A stretch of DNA of 64,000 nucleotides, taken from the NCBI RefSeq assembly GCF_000409775.1, contig NZ_KE332377.1, forward strand, positions 1,274,073-1,338,072, given 5' to 3'. The position numbers were made by a program, and so were the translations under genes. The notes under the pieces are model-generated. The model ran no database searches. It was given only the letters and a program-made list of their open reading frames with translations, and was not told the DNA's origin. The stretch is from Litchfieldella anticariensis FP35 = DSM 16096 (lineage in GTDB: Bacteria > Pseudomonadota > Gammaproteobacteria > Pseudomonadales > Halomonadaceae). Below are positions 33,073 to 42,650 of the stretch, one piece after another (position 1 is the stretch's first letter; every line of letters starts with the position of its first letter).

Positions 33073-34208
33073 GTGGTCGCCTCCCCAGCAGTGAGATCGC
33101 CATGGCCTGGGCCTGACGATTCGGAACGCTTGAAACGCCAGGCCAGCAAGCCAGCGATTCCCTTGGGCAACAGCACCGTGACCAGCACGAACAAGCCACC
33201 AAGAGCGAACAGCCAGGCCTCGGGCATCACGCCGGTGAAGACCGTCTTGGCATAATTCACCAGTATGGCCCCTATCACTGCGCCGTACAGCGTGGCGCGC
33301 CCGCCCAACGCCACCCACACCACGATCTCGATGGAGAACAACGGCGAGAACTCACTGGGATTGATGATTCCAACCTGGGGTACGTAGAGCGCACCGGCCA
33401 CGCCAGCCAGCATCGCCGACACCACGAACACGAAAAGCTGCACTCGCTCGACTCGATAGCCAAGGAAGCGGGTACGTGCTTCGGCATCGCGCGAAGCGAT
33501 GCAGACCCGGCCCAATTTGCTGCCGACAATGGCTCGACAGACTATGTAGCCCAGCGCCAGGGCAACGCCCGAGGCAATGAACAACCCGACTCGGGTGACA
33601 TCGCTTCTTAGATTGAAGCCCAGCAATTCTTTGAAGTCGGTGAGGCCGTTGTTACCGCCAAAACCCATTTCATTGCGGAAGAAAGCCAGCATCAGGGCGA
33701 AGGTCAGGGCCTGGGTGATGATCGACAGGTAGACCCCGGTGACCCGCGAACGGAACGCCAGGAAACCGAATACCAGTGCCAACACTCCAGGGGCCAGCAA
33801 GACCATTGCGAAGGCGAACCAGGCCATGTCGAACCCCTGCCAGTACCAAGGCAAACTGTCCCAGTTGAGAAACACCATGAAATCCGGCAACACCGGATGG
33901 CCATAGACACCTCGGTCGCCGATCTGGCGCATCAAATACATACCCATGGCATAGCCACCCAGGGCGAAAAAGGCACCATGTCCCAGACTGAGAATGCCGA
34001 GATAGCCCCATACCAAGTCGACAGCCACCGCCAGCAAGGCATAGCTCAGGTACTTGCCTAATAGGGTCACGGTGTAGGTCGAGACGTGCAATGGATGACC
34101 TGCCGGCAGTGCCAGGTTGAGTACCGTCACCACCGCCAAGGCCACTATCAGGATGCCGAGGAAGCGTTGTGTCGAGCGTTCCTGGAAAGGTCGTCCTAGC
34201 CAATGCAT
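33069..34208 (-). CDS. urtC: Urea ABC transporter permease UrtC
   Basis: The 379-residue protein is a LivM-type permease with about nine to ten membrane helices. It contains DLVWGYLGILSLGHGAFFALGGYAMGMYL (in two motif blocks) and GRATLYGAVIGAILVNY. It forms the membrane channel with UrtB. Three bases separate its start from the urtB stop. Confidence 0.95.
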   Translation of the reverse strand: MHWLGRPFQERSTQRFLGILIVALAVVTVLNLALPAGHPLHVSTYTVTLLGKYLSYALLAVAVDLVWGYLGILSLGHGAFFALGGYAMGMYLMRQIGDRGVYGHPVLPDFMVFLNWDSLPWYWQGFDMAWFAFAMVLLAPGVLALVFGFLAFRSRVTGVYLSIITQALTFALMLAFFRNEMGFGGNNGLTDFKELLGFNLRSDVTRVGLFIASGVALALGYIVCRAIVGSKLGRVCIASRDAEARTRFLGYRVERVQLFVFVVSAMLAGVAGALYVPQVGIINPSEFSPLFSIEIVVWVALGGRATLYGAVIGAILVNYAKTVFTGVMPEAWLFALGGLFVLVTVLLPKGIAGLLAWRFKRSESSGPGHGDLTAGEATT

Positions 34209-34211
34209 CGA

Positions 34212-35837
34212 TTAACCCTCCGCCGCTCGGCCCTTCTGCGGAAAGAGACCGCGTGGGCGCTTCTGGATGAACAGGATGATGAACACGAGCACCAGGATCT
34301 TGGCCAGCACCGCACCGGCCCACGGCTCGAGGACTTGGTTGATGATGCCAAGCGACATGCCGGCCACCAAGGTGCCCCACAGGTTACCCACGCCGCCGAA
34401 CACCACCACCATGAAGGAGTCGATGATGTAGCTCTGCCCCAGGTTCGGCCCGACGTTGGTGAGCTGTGCCAGCGCCACGCCGGCCAGGCCTGCCACGCCG
34501 GAGCCCAGAGCGAACGTCAGGATATCGACGCGAGTCGCCCGAATGCCCATGGCGCGCGCCATGGCACGGTTCTGGGTCACGGCGCGCACTTCCAGCCCCA
34601 GCCGAGTACGGCGCATCACCAGCATCAGTCCAGCGAACACCACCAACGCGAAACCCAGCACATAGAGGCGGTTGAGGGTCAGCGACAAGGCGTCATTGAT
34701 CACCAAGGAGCCGCTCATCCATTCTGGGGTAACCACCGTGCGGTTGAGCGGCGAGATCACGGTGCGCACCAATTGCTGCAGGATCAGGCTGACACCAAAG
34801 GTGGCCAGCAAGGTTTCCAGCGGTCGCCCCTTGAGGAATTGGATGACGCTGCGCTCGATGGCGATGCCTGCCAGTGCTGCGACGAGAAAGCCGGCGGGAA
34901 TCGACAGGATCACCGCCAACCCCGGCTGGCCGGGCAGTAACTGCTGCATGGCCCAAGTGGTATAGGCTCCCAGCATGATCAGCTCGCCGTGCGCCATATT
35001 GATCACCCCCATCACACCGAAGGTGATCGCCAGGCCAATGGCGGCCAGCACCAGCACCGACCCTAGCGACAAGCCAAAATAGAGGGTTTCCAAGCCACGA
35101 TTCAGCTTGAGTTGTTGTTCGATACTGACCAATGCCCGCTGCGCGGCATCGGCCACCGCAGCATCATCGGACTGGCTGGCTCGGGTCAGCGCCACTCGGA
35201 TGTCGCTATTGAGGCTGCCGGTCAAGCGCTCCACCGCCTGGACATCGCCCTGCTCGAGGCGGTAGACAGCCATGGCCTGTTCCAGACGGCGGCGCACCTG
35301 GTCGTCCTCTTCACTCTCGAGTCGGCGCTCGAGGGTTTCGGAAAGCTCGGCATCGACCTTACCGATCAACTTCTGAGCAGCCGCCTGACGCGCCTCGCGG
35401 CTCTCGGCAAAGAGATCGATCATGGAAAGCGCTGAGCGCAATTGTCCGCGCAAGGCATTGTTGATGGTGATGCGATCGAGATCGCGACGTGACACCTCGC
35501 CAAGTGATTCACCAGAAAGGGCATCCTCGACCGGCCACTGCCGACCGACATTGTCGGTGACGATGACGAAGCTACCGTCGTCCTTGAGACGTTGAAGCTT
35601 GCCGTCGAGAAGTGCCTCCAGCCATGCGTTGGCACGCGGGTCCTGGCTTTCGATGACGTCCTCGATAGCCGCCGCCTTCTCCGAGAAAGCGCGTACGTCG
35701 AGGGCCTCGAGCAGGGCCTGGCCGTTGTCCTCCTGCGCCGAAGCCGCGACAGGCAGCCAGGCCAGCAGACACGACAGCAGGAGAGTGACAATCCTTGTCA
35801 TGACGGTAGGCGCCATGAATGTGCAAGGGATCCTCAT
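34212..35837 (-). CDS. urtB: Urea ABC transporter permease UrtB
   Basis: The chosen ATG (35837) lies 9 bases after AAGGA and gives 541 residues; ATGs at 35843 and 35801 are alternatives, and the open frame beyond 35843 crosses an intergenic hairpin. The N-terminus has a signal peptide (LLLSCLLAWLPVAASA) and a periplasmic helical-repeat region of about 220 residues, which is characteristic of UrtB. A LivH-type permease domain follows (ITFGVMGVINMAHGELIMLG, VFGGVGNLWGTLVAGM). Confidence 0.93.
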   Translation of the reverse strand: MRIPCTFMAPTVMTRIVTLLLSCLLAWLPVAASAQEDNGQALLEALDVRAFSEKAAAIEDVIESQDPRANAWLEALLDGKLQRLKDDGSFVIVTDNVGRQWPVEDALSGESLGEVSRRDLDRITINNALRGQLRSALSMIDLFAESREARQAAAQKLIGKVDAELSETLERRLESEEDDQVRRRLEQAMAVYRLEQGDVQAVERLTGSLNSDIRVALTRASQSDDAAVADAAQRALVSIEQQLKLNRGLETLYFGLSLGSVLVLAAIGLAITFGVMGVINMAHGELIMLGAYTTWAMQQLLPGQPGLAVILSIPAGFLVAALAGIAIERSVIQFLKGRPLETLLATFGVSLILQQLVRTVISPLNRTVVTPEWMSGSLVINDALSLTLNRLYVLGFALVVFAGLMLVMRRTRLGLEVRAVTQNRAMARAMGIRATRVDILTFALGSGVAGLAGVALAQLTNVGPNLGQSYIIDSFMVVVFGGVGNLWGTLVAGMSLGIINQVLEPWAGAVLAKILVLVFIILFIQKRPRGLFPQKGRAAEG

Positions 35838-35924
35838 GAACATCCGTCCTTTTGAGTGGCGTGGATGAAAAGCCCGGAACGAAGGAGACACCGAATGTCC
35901 GTGCTTCATCGGAACATGGATGTT

Positions 35925-35951
35925 GCGGACCCAGAGGTACGCCGGGTCCGC
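35925..35951 (-). promoter_or_regulatory. Stem-loop between urtA and urtB
   Basis: GCGGACCC and GGGTCCGC form a perfect 8-bp stem 9 bases after the urtA stop, without a T-run. Hairpins in this place commonly stabilise the upstream mRNA, so that the binding protein is made in excess over the membrane parts. Confidence 0.55.
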
Positions 35952-35959
35952 GGAGCGGA

Positions 35960-37276
35960 TCACTCTTGGGCCAAGGCTTCGCTGGCATCGCTACCCATGC
36001 AGCGACCTTCCTTGACGTTGTAGTTGCCGCACTCCAAGGGCTTGCGCCAGTCACTAATCAGGTCACGCGAACCGTCCAGGTAATCGGACCATGCATCGCC
36101 GGCCACGGTGGAGGGAGTCTCCCATACCACGGCAAACTGGCCATTGTCCTGGATTTCGCCGATCAGTACCGGCTTGGAGATGTGGTGGTTGGGCATCATC
36201 GCCGCATAACCGCCGGATAGGTTGGGCACGCTGACCCCGATGATCGCTTCCTTGACCACATCGACATCAGTGGTGCCGGCCTTGCGCACCGCCTCGGCCC
36301 ACATGTTGAAGCCAATGTAATGCGCTTCCATGGGGTCGTTGGTGACGGCTTCCTCATCGCCGGTGAATTCGATCCATGAGTCGATGAAGTCATAGTTGGC
36401 ATCGGTGTCGACACTCATGAAGTAGTTCCAGGCCGCCAGGTGGCCAACCAAAGGAGCGGTATCGATACCCGAAAGCTCCTGCTCACCGACCGAGAATGCC
36501 ACCACGGGAATGTCAGCGGCATCGATGCCCTGGTTACCCAGTTCACGATAGAACGGCACGTTGGCATCGCCGTTGATCGTCGAGACGACGGCTGTCTTCT
36601 TGCCTTCACTACCGAAGCGCTTGATTTCGGCAACGATGTTCTGCCAATCGGAGTGACCGAAAGGCGTGTAATTGATCATGATGTCTTCGTCGGCGACACC
36701 ATGCCCCTTGAGATAAGCCTCGAGAATCTTGTTGGTAGTACGCGGATAGACGTAGTCGGTACCCGCCAGCACCCAGCGCTCGACGCCCACTTCGTTCATC
36801 AAATAATCGACCGCCGGAACTGCCTGCTGGTTGGGGGCAGCACCGGTGTAGAAGACATTTTCCGAGGATTCCTCACCCTCATACTGCACCGGGTAGAACA
36901 GTAGACCATTGAGTTCCTCGACCACCGGCAGCACCGACTTGCGCGACACCGATGTCCAGTTACCGAAGATCACGTCAACCTTTTCTTGTGACAGCAGCTC
37001 ACGTGCCTTCTCGGCAAATAGCGGCCAGTCCGAGGCCGGATCGACCACCACCGGCTCAAGCTGACGTCCCAACAATCCACCCTGCTTGTTCTGCTGCTCG
37101 ATCAGCATCAGCATGGTGTCCTTCAGGGTTGATTCGCTGATTGCCATGGTGCCGGACAGCGAGTGCAGAATCCCTACCTTGATGGGATCTTCCTGAGCCA
37201 GTGCAGGGGCGCTCAGGCCAAGGGAAGCGAGTGCGGCAGCCGCTAGCCAACGGGAGGAAAGCGTCGAGTTGTTCAC
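35960..37276 (-). CDS. urtA: Urea ABC transporter substrate-binding protein UrtA
   Basis: The 438-residue protein has a signal peptide (WLAAAALASLGLSAPALA). UrtA features follow: VGILHSLSGTMAISESTLKD in the first lobe, NWTSVSRKSVLPVVEE, and LLFYPVQYEGEESSENVFY. It captures urea in the periplasm. It is the first gene of the urt-ure locus, with a sigma-54 promoter 85 bases upstream and an NtrC-type site further up. Confidence 0.96.
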   Translation of the reverse strand: MNNSTLSSRWLAAAALASLGLSAPALAQEDPIKVGILHSLSGTMAISESTLKDTMLMLIEQQNKQGGLLGRQLEPVVVDPASDWPLFAEKARELLSQEKVDVIFGNWTSVSRKSVLPVVEELNGLLFYPVQYEGEESSENVFYTGAAPNQQAVPAVDYLMNEVGVERWVLAGTDYVYPRTTNKILEAYLKGHGVADEDIMINYTPFGHSDWQNIVAEIKRFGSEGKKTAVVSTINGDANVPFYRELGNQGIDAADIPVVAFSVGEQELSGIDTAPLVGHLAAWNYFMSVDTDANYDFIDSWIEFTGDEEAVTNDPMEAHYIGFNMWAEAVRKAGTTDVDVVKEAIIGVSVPNLSGGYAAMMPNHHISKPVLIGEIQDNGQFAVVWETPSTVAGDAWSDYLDGSRDLISDWRKPLECGNYNVKEGRCMGSDASEALAQE

Positions 37277-37360
37277 ATGAGTCTCCTTGCGAGTTTACTT
37301 ATTATTGCGCCAGTTCCAGCGGGGAATGACACCGGGATGGATGTCGTCCCGCTACCTCTC

Positions 37361-37375
37361 GCAAGGGATGTGCCA
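37361..37375 (-). promoter_or_regulatory. Sigma-54 promoter of the urt-ure operon
   Basis: On the minus strand TGGCAC-ATCCC-TTGC is an exact match to the -24/-12 consensus (TGGCAC-N5-TTGC). It lies 85 bases before the urtA start codon. Together with the upstream NtrC-type site it indicates induction under nitrogen limitation. Confidence 0.88.
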
Positions 37376-37452
37376 ACGTGGTGATCAGGCCTTTAATGTA
37401 TTGTTAATCAACAATTTATGTATACACTCAGTGTTATCAACATCACCAAATG

Positions 37453-37467
37453 GCACCATAATAGTGC
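37453..37467. promoter_or_regulatory. NtrC-type enhancer site
   Basis: GCACCATAATAGTGC has the GCAC-N7-GTGC dyad of NtrC sites and lies about 80-90 bases upstream of the sigma-54 promoter, a normal enhancer distance. The 37277-37592 gap otherwise holds only this promoter region and the terminator of the acyl-CoA dehydrogenase gene. Confidence 0.75.
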
Positions 37468-37540
37468 GAACTTCAGCACAAGAAGCCCCTTATTGATGCA
37501 TCTCAATTATCTATCGCGCTACCCTGGTGCAGGTGTATAC

Positions 37541-37567
37541 AAAAATGCCAGCCCGGAGGCTGGCATT
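37541..37567 (-). terminator. Terminator of the acyl-CoA dehydrogenase gene
   Basis: AATGCCAGCC-TCCG-GGCTGGCATT on the minus strand is a perfect 10-bp stem ending in TTTTT. It begins 26 bases after the stop and insulates the urt promoter. Confidence 0.92.
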
Positions 37568-37592
37568 GCCTAACGAGAGCAGGTCATTTCAT

Positions 37593-39398
37593 CTAGCCCT
37601 GAGGCTGGAAATCCGCCTCGGAAAGCTGCATCAACGGCTCGGCGCCGGCCATGATCTGGCGTTCCAGGGCCACTGTTCGTGGCAGCATACGTGCCATGAA
37701 GTGCCGCCCTACTGCCAGCTTGGCATGGTAGAAAGCGTCACCCGCCGGGCCTTGTGCTACCAAGCCTTGATAGGCTGCTCGAGCCATTTTCCACCACATC
37801 CACGCATACGCCACGTAACCCAGTAAGTCGAGATAGTCGACCGCGGCCGCACCCAGTTCCTCCGGCCGCCCCTTCGCCCGTTCGAGCAACCGAGCGGAAA
37901 TCCTCTCGAGACGCGCCAACTCCTGTAGGCAACCTTGATGGAAGGTATCGATCTCGGCGGGCACATCTTCCTCCAGATCGGCGCGCATGGCGCGTGCAAA
38001 GCGGCTGAGATAGGCTCCACGATTCCTGAACAACTTTCGCCCCACCAGGTCCATCGCCTGAATGCCGTTGGTTCCTTCATAGATCATGGCAATACGGGCG
38101 TCACGCACGTACTGCTCGGCCCCCCACTCGACACAATAGCCGCTACCGCCATAAATCTGCTGGGCTTCCACCGTGGCATCGAAACCACGAGCGGTGAGAA
38201 AAGCCTTGGCTACCGGAGTCAGCAATACCACCAGATCGTCAGCGATGGCCCGCGCCTCGGCCTCAGGATGATGTTTGGAACGATCTAGCTGGCTGGCTAC
38301 GAAAACGGCAAAAGCGCGACCTCCCTCATTCCAGGCGCGTACGTTGAGCGCCATGCGACGCACATCGGGATGCACCAGAATGGGGTCAGCCGGTTTCTCG
38401 GGCGCCACGGCTCCACCAGGAGCACGACTCTGCAAGCGCTCGCGAGCAAAATCCATGGCACTCTGATAGGCGACCTCACCCAATCCCAACCCTTGGATAC
38501 CGATCGACAGGCGTTCATAGTTCATCATGGTGAACATGGTCGTCAGCCCTTGATGCGGCTTGCCAATCAACACGCCTTGCGCACCATCGAAATTCATGAC
38601 ACAGGTGGCGCTGCCCTTGATGCCCATCTTGTGTTCGAGACCGCCGCAACTCAGGGCATTGCGCTCGCCCAACGAGCCATCGTCGTTGACCGTGAACTTG
38701 GGCACCAGGAACAACGAGATGCCACGACTCCCCTCGGGAGCATCAGGCAGCTTGGCCAACACCAGGTGGACGATGTTCTCGGCCATGTCGTGCTCACCAC
38801 CGGTGATCCAGATCTTGCTGCCGGTGATACGGTAGGTATCGTCCCCATCGGGAGCCGCATGCGTCTTGATCAGCCCCAGATCGGTGCCGCAATGCGGCTC
38901 GGTCAGACACATGGTACCGAGCCATTGCCCGGCATACATTCGAGGCAGGTAAAGTCGCTTGATGATGTCGGGAGCATGCTGGTCGAGCAACAACGCCGCC
39001 CCTGTATTGAGCGCCGGATAGAGGGCAAAGCTGGCATTGGCGGCGTAGAGCATTTCCTCAAAGGCCACGGTCAGCATCTTGGGCATGCCCTGGCCATCAT
39101 ATTCCGGGTTACCTCCCAACCCCCACCAACCGCCTTGGGCAAGCGTCTCGAAAGCCGACTTGAATCCCTTCGGCGTGCTTACCTCTCCCTTGTCGAAGTG
39201 ACATCCCTCTGCATCGCCACTCTGGTTGAGGGGAAACAGTTCGGCCTGTACGACCCGAGCGCTTTCTTCAAGAATTGCCTCGGCCAGGTCCATACCCAGC
39301 TCTTGAGTGGCAGGCATGCACTTCCACTCTTCCGGTGCCTGGAACACTTCGCCGAGGATGAAGCGCATATCGCGCAATGGGGCTTGATAACTGGCCAT
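37593..39398 (-). CDS. Acyl-CoA dehydrogenase (about 600-residue FadE-like type)
   Basis: The start MASYQAPLRD (39398), with AGGAG 9 bases upstream, gives 601 residues. The protein has the acyl-CoA dehydrogenase domains in order: GTMCLTEPHCGTDLG for FAD binding, ITGGEHDMAENIVHLVLAK, and IYEGTNGIQAMDLVGRKL with the catalytic glutamate. A C-terminal extension of about 130 residues is typical of the long bacterial class. It oxidises acyl-CoA to 2-enoyl-CoA. The gene stands alone with its own terminator; chain-length preference is unknown. Confidence 0.92.
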   Translation of the reverse strand: MASYQAPLRDMRFILGEVFQAPEEWKCMPATQELGMDLAEAILEESARVVQAELFPLNQSGDAEGCHFDKGEVSTPKGFKSAFETLAQGGWWGLGGNPEYDGQGMPKMLTVAFEEMLYAANASFALYPALNTGAALLLDQHAPDIIKRLYLPRMYAGQWLGTMCLTEPHCGTDLGLIKTHAAPDGDDTYRITGSKIWITGGEHDMAENIVHLVLAKLPDAPEGSRGISLFLVPKFTVNDDGSLGERNALSCGGLEHKMGIKGSATCVMNFDGAQGVLIGKPHQGLTTMFTMMNYERLSIGIQGLGLGEVAYQSAMDFARERLQSRAPGGAVAPEKPADPILVHPDVRRMALNVRAWNEGGRAFAVFVASQLDRSKHHPEAEARAIADDLVVLLTPVAKAFLTARGFDATVEAQQIYGGSGYCVEWGAEQYVRDARIAMIYEGTNGIQAMDLVGRKLFRNRGAYLSRFARAMRADLEEDVPAEIDTFHQGCLQELARLERISARLLERAKGRPEELGAAAVDYLDLLGYVAYAWMWWKMARAAYQGLVAQGPAGDAFYHAKLAVGRHFMARMLPRTVALERQIMAGAEPLMQLSEADFQPQG

Positions 39399-39556
39399 CG
39401 ATATGACTCCTGAAACGCGATTCCTGATGAACGGCTCTGAGGTCCTGAAACGAGTCTTCAAGACGGAATTTCACGACCATGATTCAAACGCTTGCTTGAA
39501 TACTAGATTAGCCCGTCAGCGCTGTCATATCCACTTGGGCCGTACGTAGAAACGAT

Positions 39557-39590
39557 AACGGGGGCAGCGATGAAAACCGCTGCCCCCGTT
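39557..39590 (-). terminator. Terminator of the tctCBA operon
   Basis: AACGGGGGCAGCG and CGCTGCCCCCGTT form a 13-bp stem with an 8-base loop, 32 bases after the tctA stop. A T-run is short, but the stem is very strong. Confidence 0.8.
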
Positions 39591-39621
39591 TAGATCTACC
39601 GTTTTGTGGTCAAATGATCCG

Positions 39622-41142
39622 TCAGTCCCCCTCGGCACCACCGGGGGCGACCTGCATACGGCGGCGCAACAACGGGCCGACGATGTAGGGCAGGATCAGA
39701 CCCAGTCCGGCGAAGACCCACAAGCCGATCGCCAGGCCGCTGTCCCACAGTACCGTCCAGTCACCGTCGGCAATGTCCAGCGCATGGCGTAGGTTCTTCT
39801 CCATCTCGGGCCCCAGCAGCAGACCCAGAATGATCGGCACCAGCGGGATCTCCAGCTTGCGCAGCACATAGCCAGCCACGCCGAAGGCGACCATGAAGTA
39901 GAGATCGAAAGTGGTGTTGCTGATCGAATAGATCCCCACGAACGCTACCATGGTGACGATCGGCAGCAGGTACATCGGCGGCACGGAGAGCAACTTGACG
40001 AAGATCCCCACCAGCGGGATGTTGAGCACCAGCAGCAGGAAGTTGCCGATCAACAGCGCCGCGATCACACCCCACACGATATCGGCGTTCTGGGTGAACA
40101 TCAGCGGTCCGGGGGTGATGTTCAGCGAGATCAGCAGCGCCAACAGCACGGCAGTGGTGCCACTTCCCGGCACGCCGAGTGTCAGCATCGGCACCAGCGC
40201 CCCGCTGGAGGCACCATTGTTGCCAGCCTCGGGCGCGGCGACCCCACGTGGATCCCCCTCGCCGAAGTAGCCCTTGCGACCCAGCACCCGCTTTTCCAGC
40301 GTATAGCTGATGAAACTACCCAAAGAGGCACCCGCCCCAGGCAAGACCCCAGCGATGAAGCCCAGGACACCACCGCGGATACTCGTCGGCATGATGCCGC
40401 GAATGTCTTTCCAAGAGAGCTTCAGCTTGTTGACGGCAACCGACTCCTTGCCGCCACCGGCGCGATCCTCAATGAAGAACAGCAGCTCGGAAATCGCAAA
40501 CAAGCCGACAATGGCAATGATGAAATCGACCCCCTCATAGAGTTCCAGCACACCAAAGGTGTAGCGCTGCACGCCGGTGTTATCGATACCCACGGTAGCG
40601 ATAATCAGCCCAATGGCCGCGGCCAGCACCGTCTTCACAGGGTTCTTGCCGGTAATCCCGCCCAAGGTGGCAAAGGCCAGCATGAACAGTGCGAAATACT
40701 CAGCCGGCCCAAAGGTCAGGGCGAAGTCAGCCAGTATCGGCGCCAACAGGATCAGGCCGATAGTGGCGATCAGGCTGCCCATGAAGGATGCCACGGCGGA
40801 GATCGCCAACGCCTCGGCAGCCTTGCCCTTCTGGGCCATGGGATAGCCGTCCAGGCAGGTCATCATCGCCGGCTCATCACCGGGAATATTCAGCAGGATC
40901 GAAGATATCCGCCCCCCATACATCGCCCCGGCATAGACCGCGGTGAGCATGATCATGGCGGTTTCCGGACGCAGCCCCAGGGTGAAGGCCAAGGGGATCA
41001 AGATGGCCACACCATTGGCAGGCCCCAGCCCCGGCAAAGCGCCGATCAGCGTACCCAAGAAGGCGCCCAACAAGGCAAACATCAGGTTATGTGGCGCCAA
41101 CGCGACACCGAACCCGTCGATCAGAAAGCCCAGGGTTTCCAT
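39622..41142 (-). CDS. tctA: Tripartite tricarboxylate transporter large membrane subunit TctA
   Basis: ATG 41142 overlaps the tctB stop (ATGA) and gives 506 residues; a longer open frame is a shadow of tctB. The protein has about 12 membrane helices and the TctA signatures GTLIGALPGLGPANGVAILIP (given in part) and GVLPGAGASLGSFISY. LNIPGDEPAMMTCLDGYPMA is also characteristic. It is the ion-coupled channel of a TTT transporter for a carboxylate such as citrate; the substrate cannot be read from sequence. Confidence 0.95.
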   Translation of the reverse strand: METLGFLIDGFGVALAPHNLMFALLGAFLGTLIGALPGLGPANGVAILIPLAFTLGLRPETAMIMLTAVYAGAMYGGRISSILLNIPGDEPAMMTCLDGYPMAQKGKAAEALAISAVASFMGSLIATIGLILLAPILADFALTFGPAEYFALFMLAFATLGGITGKNPVKTVLAAAIGLIIATVGIDNTGVQRYTFGVLELYEGVDFIIAIVGLFAISELLFFIEDRAGGGKESVAVNKLKLSWKDIRGIMPTSIRGGVLGFIAGVLPGAGASLGSFISYTLEKRVLGRKGYFGEGDPRGVAAPEAGNNGASSGALVPMLTLGVPGSGTTAVLLALLISLNITPGPLMFTQNADIVWGVIAALLIGNFLLLVLNIPLVGIFVKLLSVPPMYLLPIVTMVAFVGIYSISNTTFDLYFMVAFGVAGYVLRKLEIPLVPIILGLLLGPEMEKNLRHALDIADGDWTVLWDSGLAIGLWVFAGLGLILPYIVGPLLRRRMQVAPGGAEGD

Positions 41143-41594
41143 CAGCTCACCTCCAGGAACTCGAGCAGGCCCAACGGCAACGACAGGTCGAGCGCGAAAT
41201 TGAACAGCAGGAATACCACCACACCAGCCACCCCGCCGGTGACATAGGCCTTGACTGGCCTGGCCCCCATACGCCAGCACAGGGTACCCACGGCCAGCAA
41301 GGTGCTGATGATGAAGCCCAGTGGCTGCAGCAGCATGGCGTACAACACCAGCACCACCAGAGCGATAATCAGTTCCAGCCCGGTACGGCTCCACGGCCAA
41401 GCGTTATCCGGGTCGGGGCGAACGATCAGATAGAGACTGGACAGTCCCAGCACTACGGCCAACAGCAGGGGAAAAGTTTCCGGACCGACGGCTTCCGAGC
41501 CACCAAACGGTTCCGGGAACTGAGTGGCGCCCCAGCCGTACGCGACGGCCAGGACGATCATCAGGACCCCGAAGATGCGGTCGTTGAAAGTCAT
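41142..41594 (-). CDS. tctB: Tripartite tricarboxylate transporter small membrane subunit TctB
   Basis: The 150-residue protein has four predicted membrane helices and the DUF1468 pattern, including AVGPETFPLLLAVVLG near residue 35. It is coupled to both neighbours by overlapping codons (TAATG with tctC, ATGA with tctA). It pairs with TctA in the inner membrane. Confidence 0.9.
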   Translation of the reverse strand: MTFNDRIFGVLMIVLAVAYGWGATQFPEPFGGSEAVGPETFPLLLAVVLGLSSLYLIVRPDPDNAWPWSRTGLELIIALVVLVLYAMLLQPLGFIISTLLAVGTLCWRMGARPVKAYVTGGVAGVVVFLLFNFALDLSLPLGLLEFLEVS

Positions 41595-42580
41595 TACTGA
41601 ATCAACCCGATGTCTTTGGACAGGTCTTCGATGGACTGGATCTGCGACTTGACGAAGTTCTCGAACTGGTCAGCGCTCATGTGGAACGGCATCAGGCCGT
41701 TCTGGGTCATGACGTTCTGCCATTCTTCGCTTTCGTAGATAGTGTCCATGGCATTGATCCAGTACTGCTTGGCATCATCGGAAATGTCTGCCGGCATATA
41801 GAAGCCACGCCAGTTGGGACCAATCGCATCGATACCCTGCTCACGAGCGGTAGGAATGTCGGAGAACTCTCCCGGCAAGCGCTCTTCGGAAAGCACAGCC
41901 AGGACCTTCAGGTCACCCGACTCCATGAACCCTTGGGCTTCGGAGATGTCACCGGTGAAGGCATCGACATGGCCACCGACCACCTGGGTCATGGCCTCAC
42001 CACCGTTGTTGTACGACAGATAGGGAATGCGTGGCAGATTCTCGATGCCCGCCGCCTGCGCGGCGATCAGAACCTTGAGATGATCCCAGCCGCCCTTGGC
42101 ACTGCCGCCAGCAAACTTGACGCTACGCGGATCTTCCTTCAGGGCATTCATCAGTGACGGCAGGTCCTGATAGTTGGAATCTTTCGATACCGCGATGACC
42201 CCGTAATCGGCGCCCAAGGCTCCGATCCAGTTGACCATGTCGGCATCCATACCCTGGAACTGCCCTTGCGCCAGGCGCGTAGTGGTCGCTGTAGAAGCCG
42301 CTACCAGCAACTGCTCATCACCGGCACGCTTGCTTACGGTATGGGCATAGGCAACACCACCGCCAGCACCCGCCATGTTGATGGTTTGCACACTACGCGG
42401 CACCAGATCGAGATCTTCCATCACCTTACCCACGCTACGACAGGTGAAATCCCAGCCACCACCCGGGTCGGCAGGTGCCAGACATTCCACCTTGCCTTCG
42501 GGCTCGAAGGCCATCGCCATGCTGGTCGTGAGTGTCAGAGTCGCGGCAGCAAACAACTTGAGTGGCGTTCTCATCGACAT
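41594..42580 (-). CDS. tctC: Tripartite tricarboxylate transporter substrate-binding protein TctC
   Basis: The 328-residue protein has a signal peptide (LFAAATLTLTTSMAMA) and the TctC/Bug fold. CLAPADPGGGWDFTCRS is the carboxylate-binding loop of this family, and FAGGSAKGGWDHLKVL the second loop. It delivers the substrate to TctAB. It is transcribed divergently from the iclR-tctDE operon. Confidence 0.94.
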   Translation of the reverse strand: MSMRTPLKLFAAATLTLTTSMAMAFEPEGKVECLAPADPGGGWDFTCRSVGKVMEDLDLVPRSVQTINMAGAGGGVAYAHTVSKRAGDEQLLVAASTATTTRLAQGQFQGMDADMVNWIGALGADYGVIAVSKDSNYQDLPSLMNALKEDPRSVKFAGGSAKGGWDHLKVLIAAQAAGIENLPRIPYLSYNNGGEAMTQVVGGHVDAFTGDISEAQGFMESGDLKVLAVLSEERLPGEFSDIPTAREQGIDAIGPNWRGFYMPADISDDAKQYWINAMDTIYESEEWQNVMTQNGLMPFHMSADQFENFVKSQIQSIEDLSKDIGLIQ

Positions 42581-42650
42581 TGTTGTTTTCCCCTTTCGTC
42601 CCGGATTGGACTTGGTGAATGAAATTTGACTTTCGGAAGGCTGACACTTA

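Noticed and set aside
33073-33318. Longer N-terminus of UrtD
   Set aside because: The extra residues are a frame-shifted shadow of urtC; the ATGA junction gives the normal UrtD start.
35838-35963. A longer urtB start upstream of 35843
   Set aside because: The extension runs through the hairpin after urtA and lacks a ribosome site, while AAGGA marks the start near 35837.
41143-41400. Longer N-terminus of TctA
   Set aside because: It is a shadow of tctB; the conserved TctA start overlaps the tctB stop.
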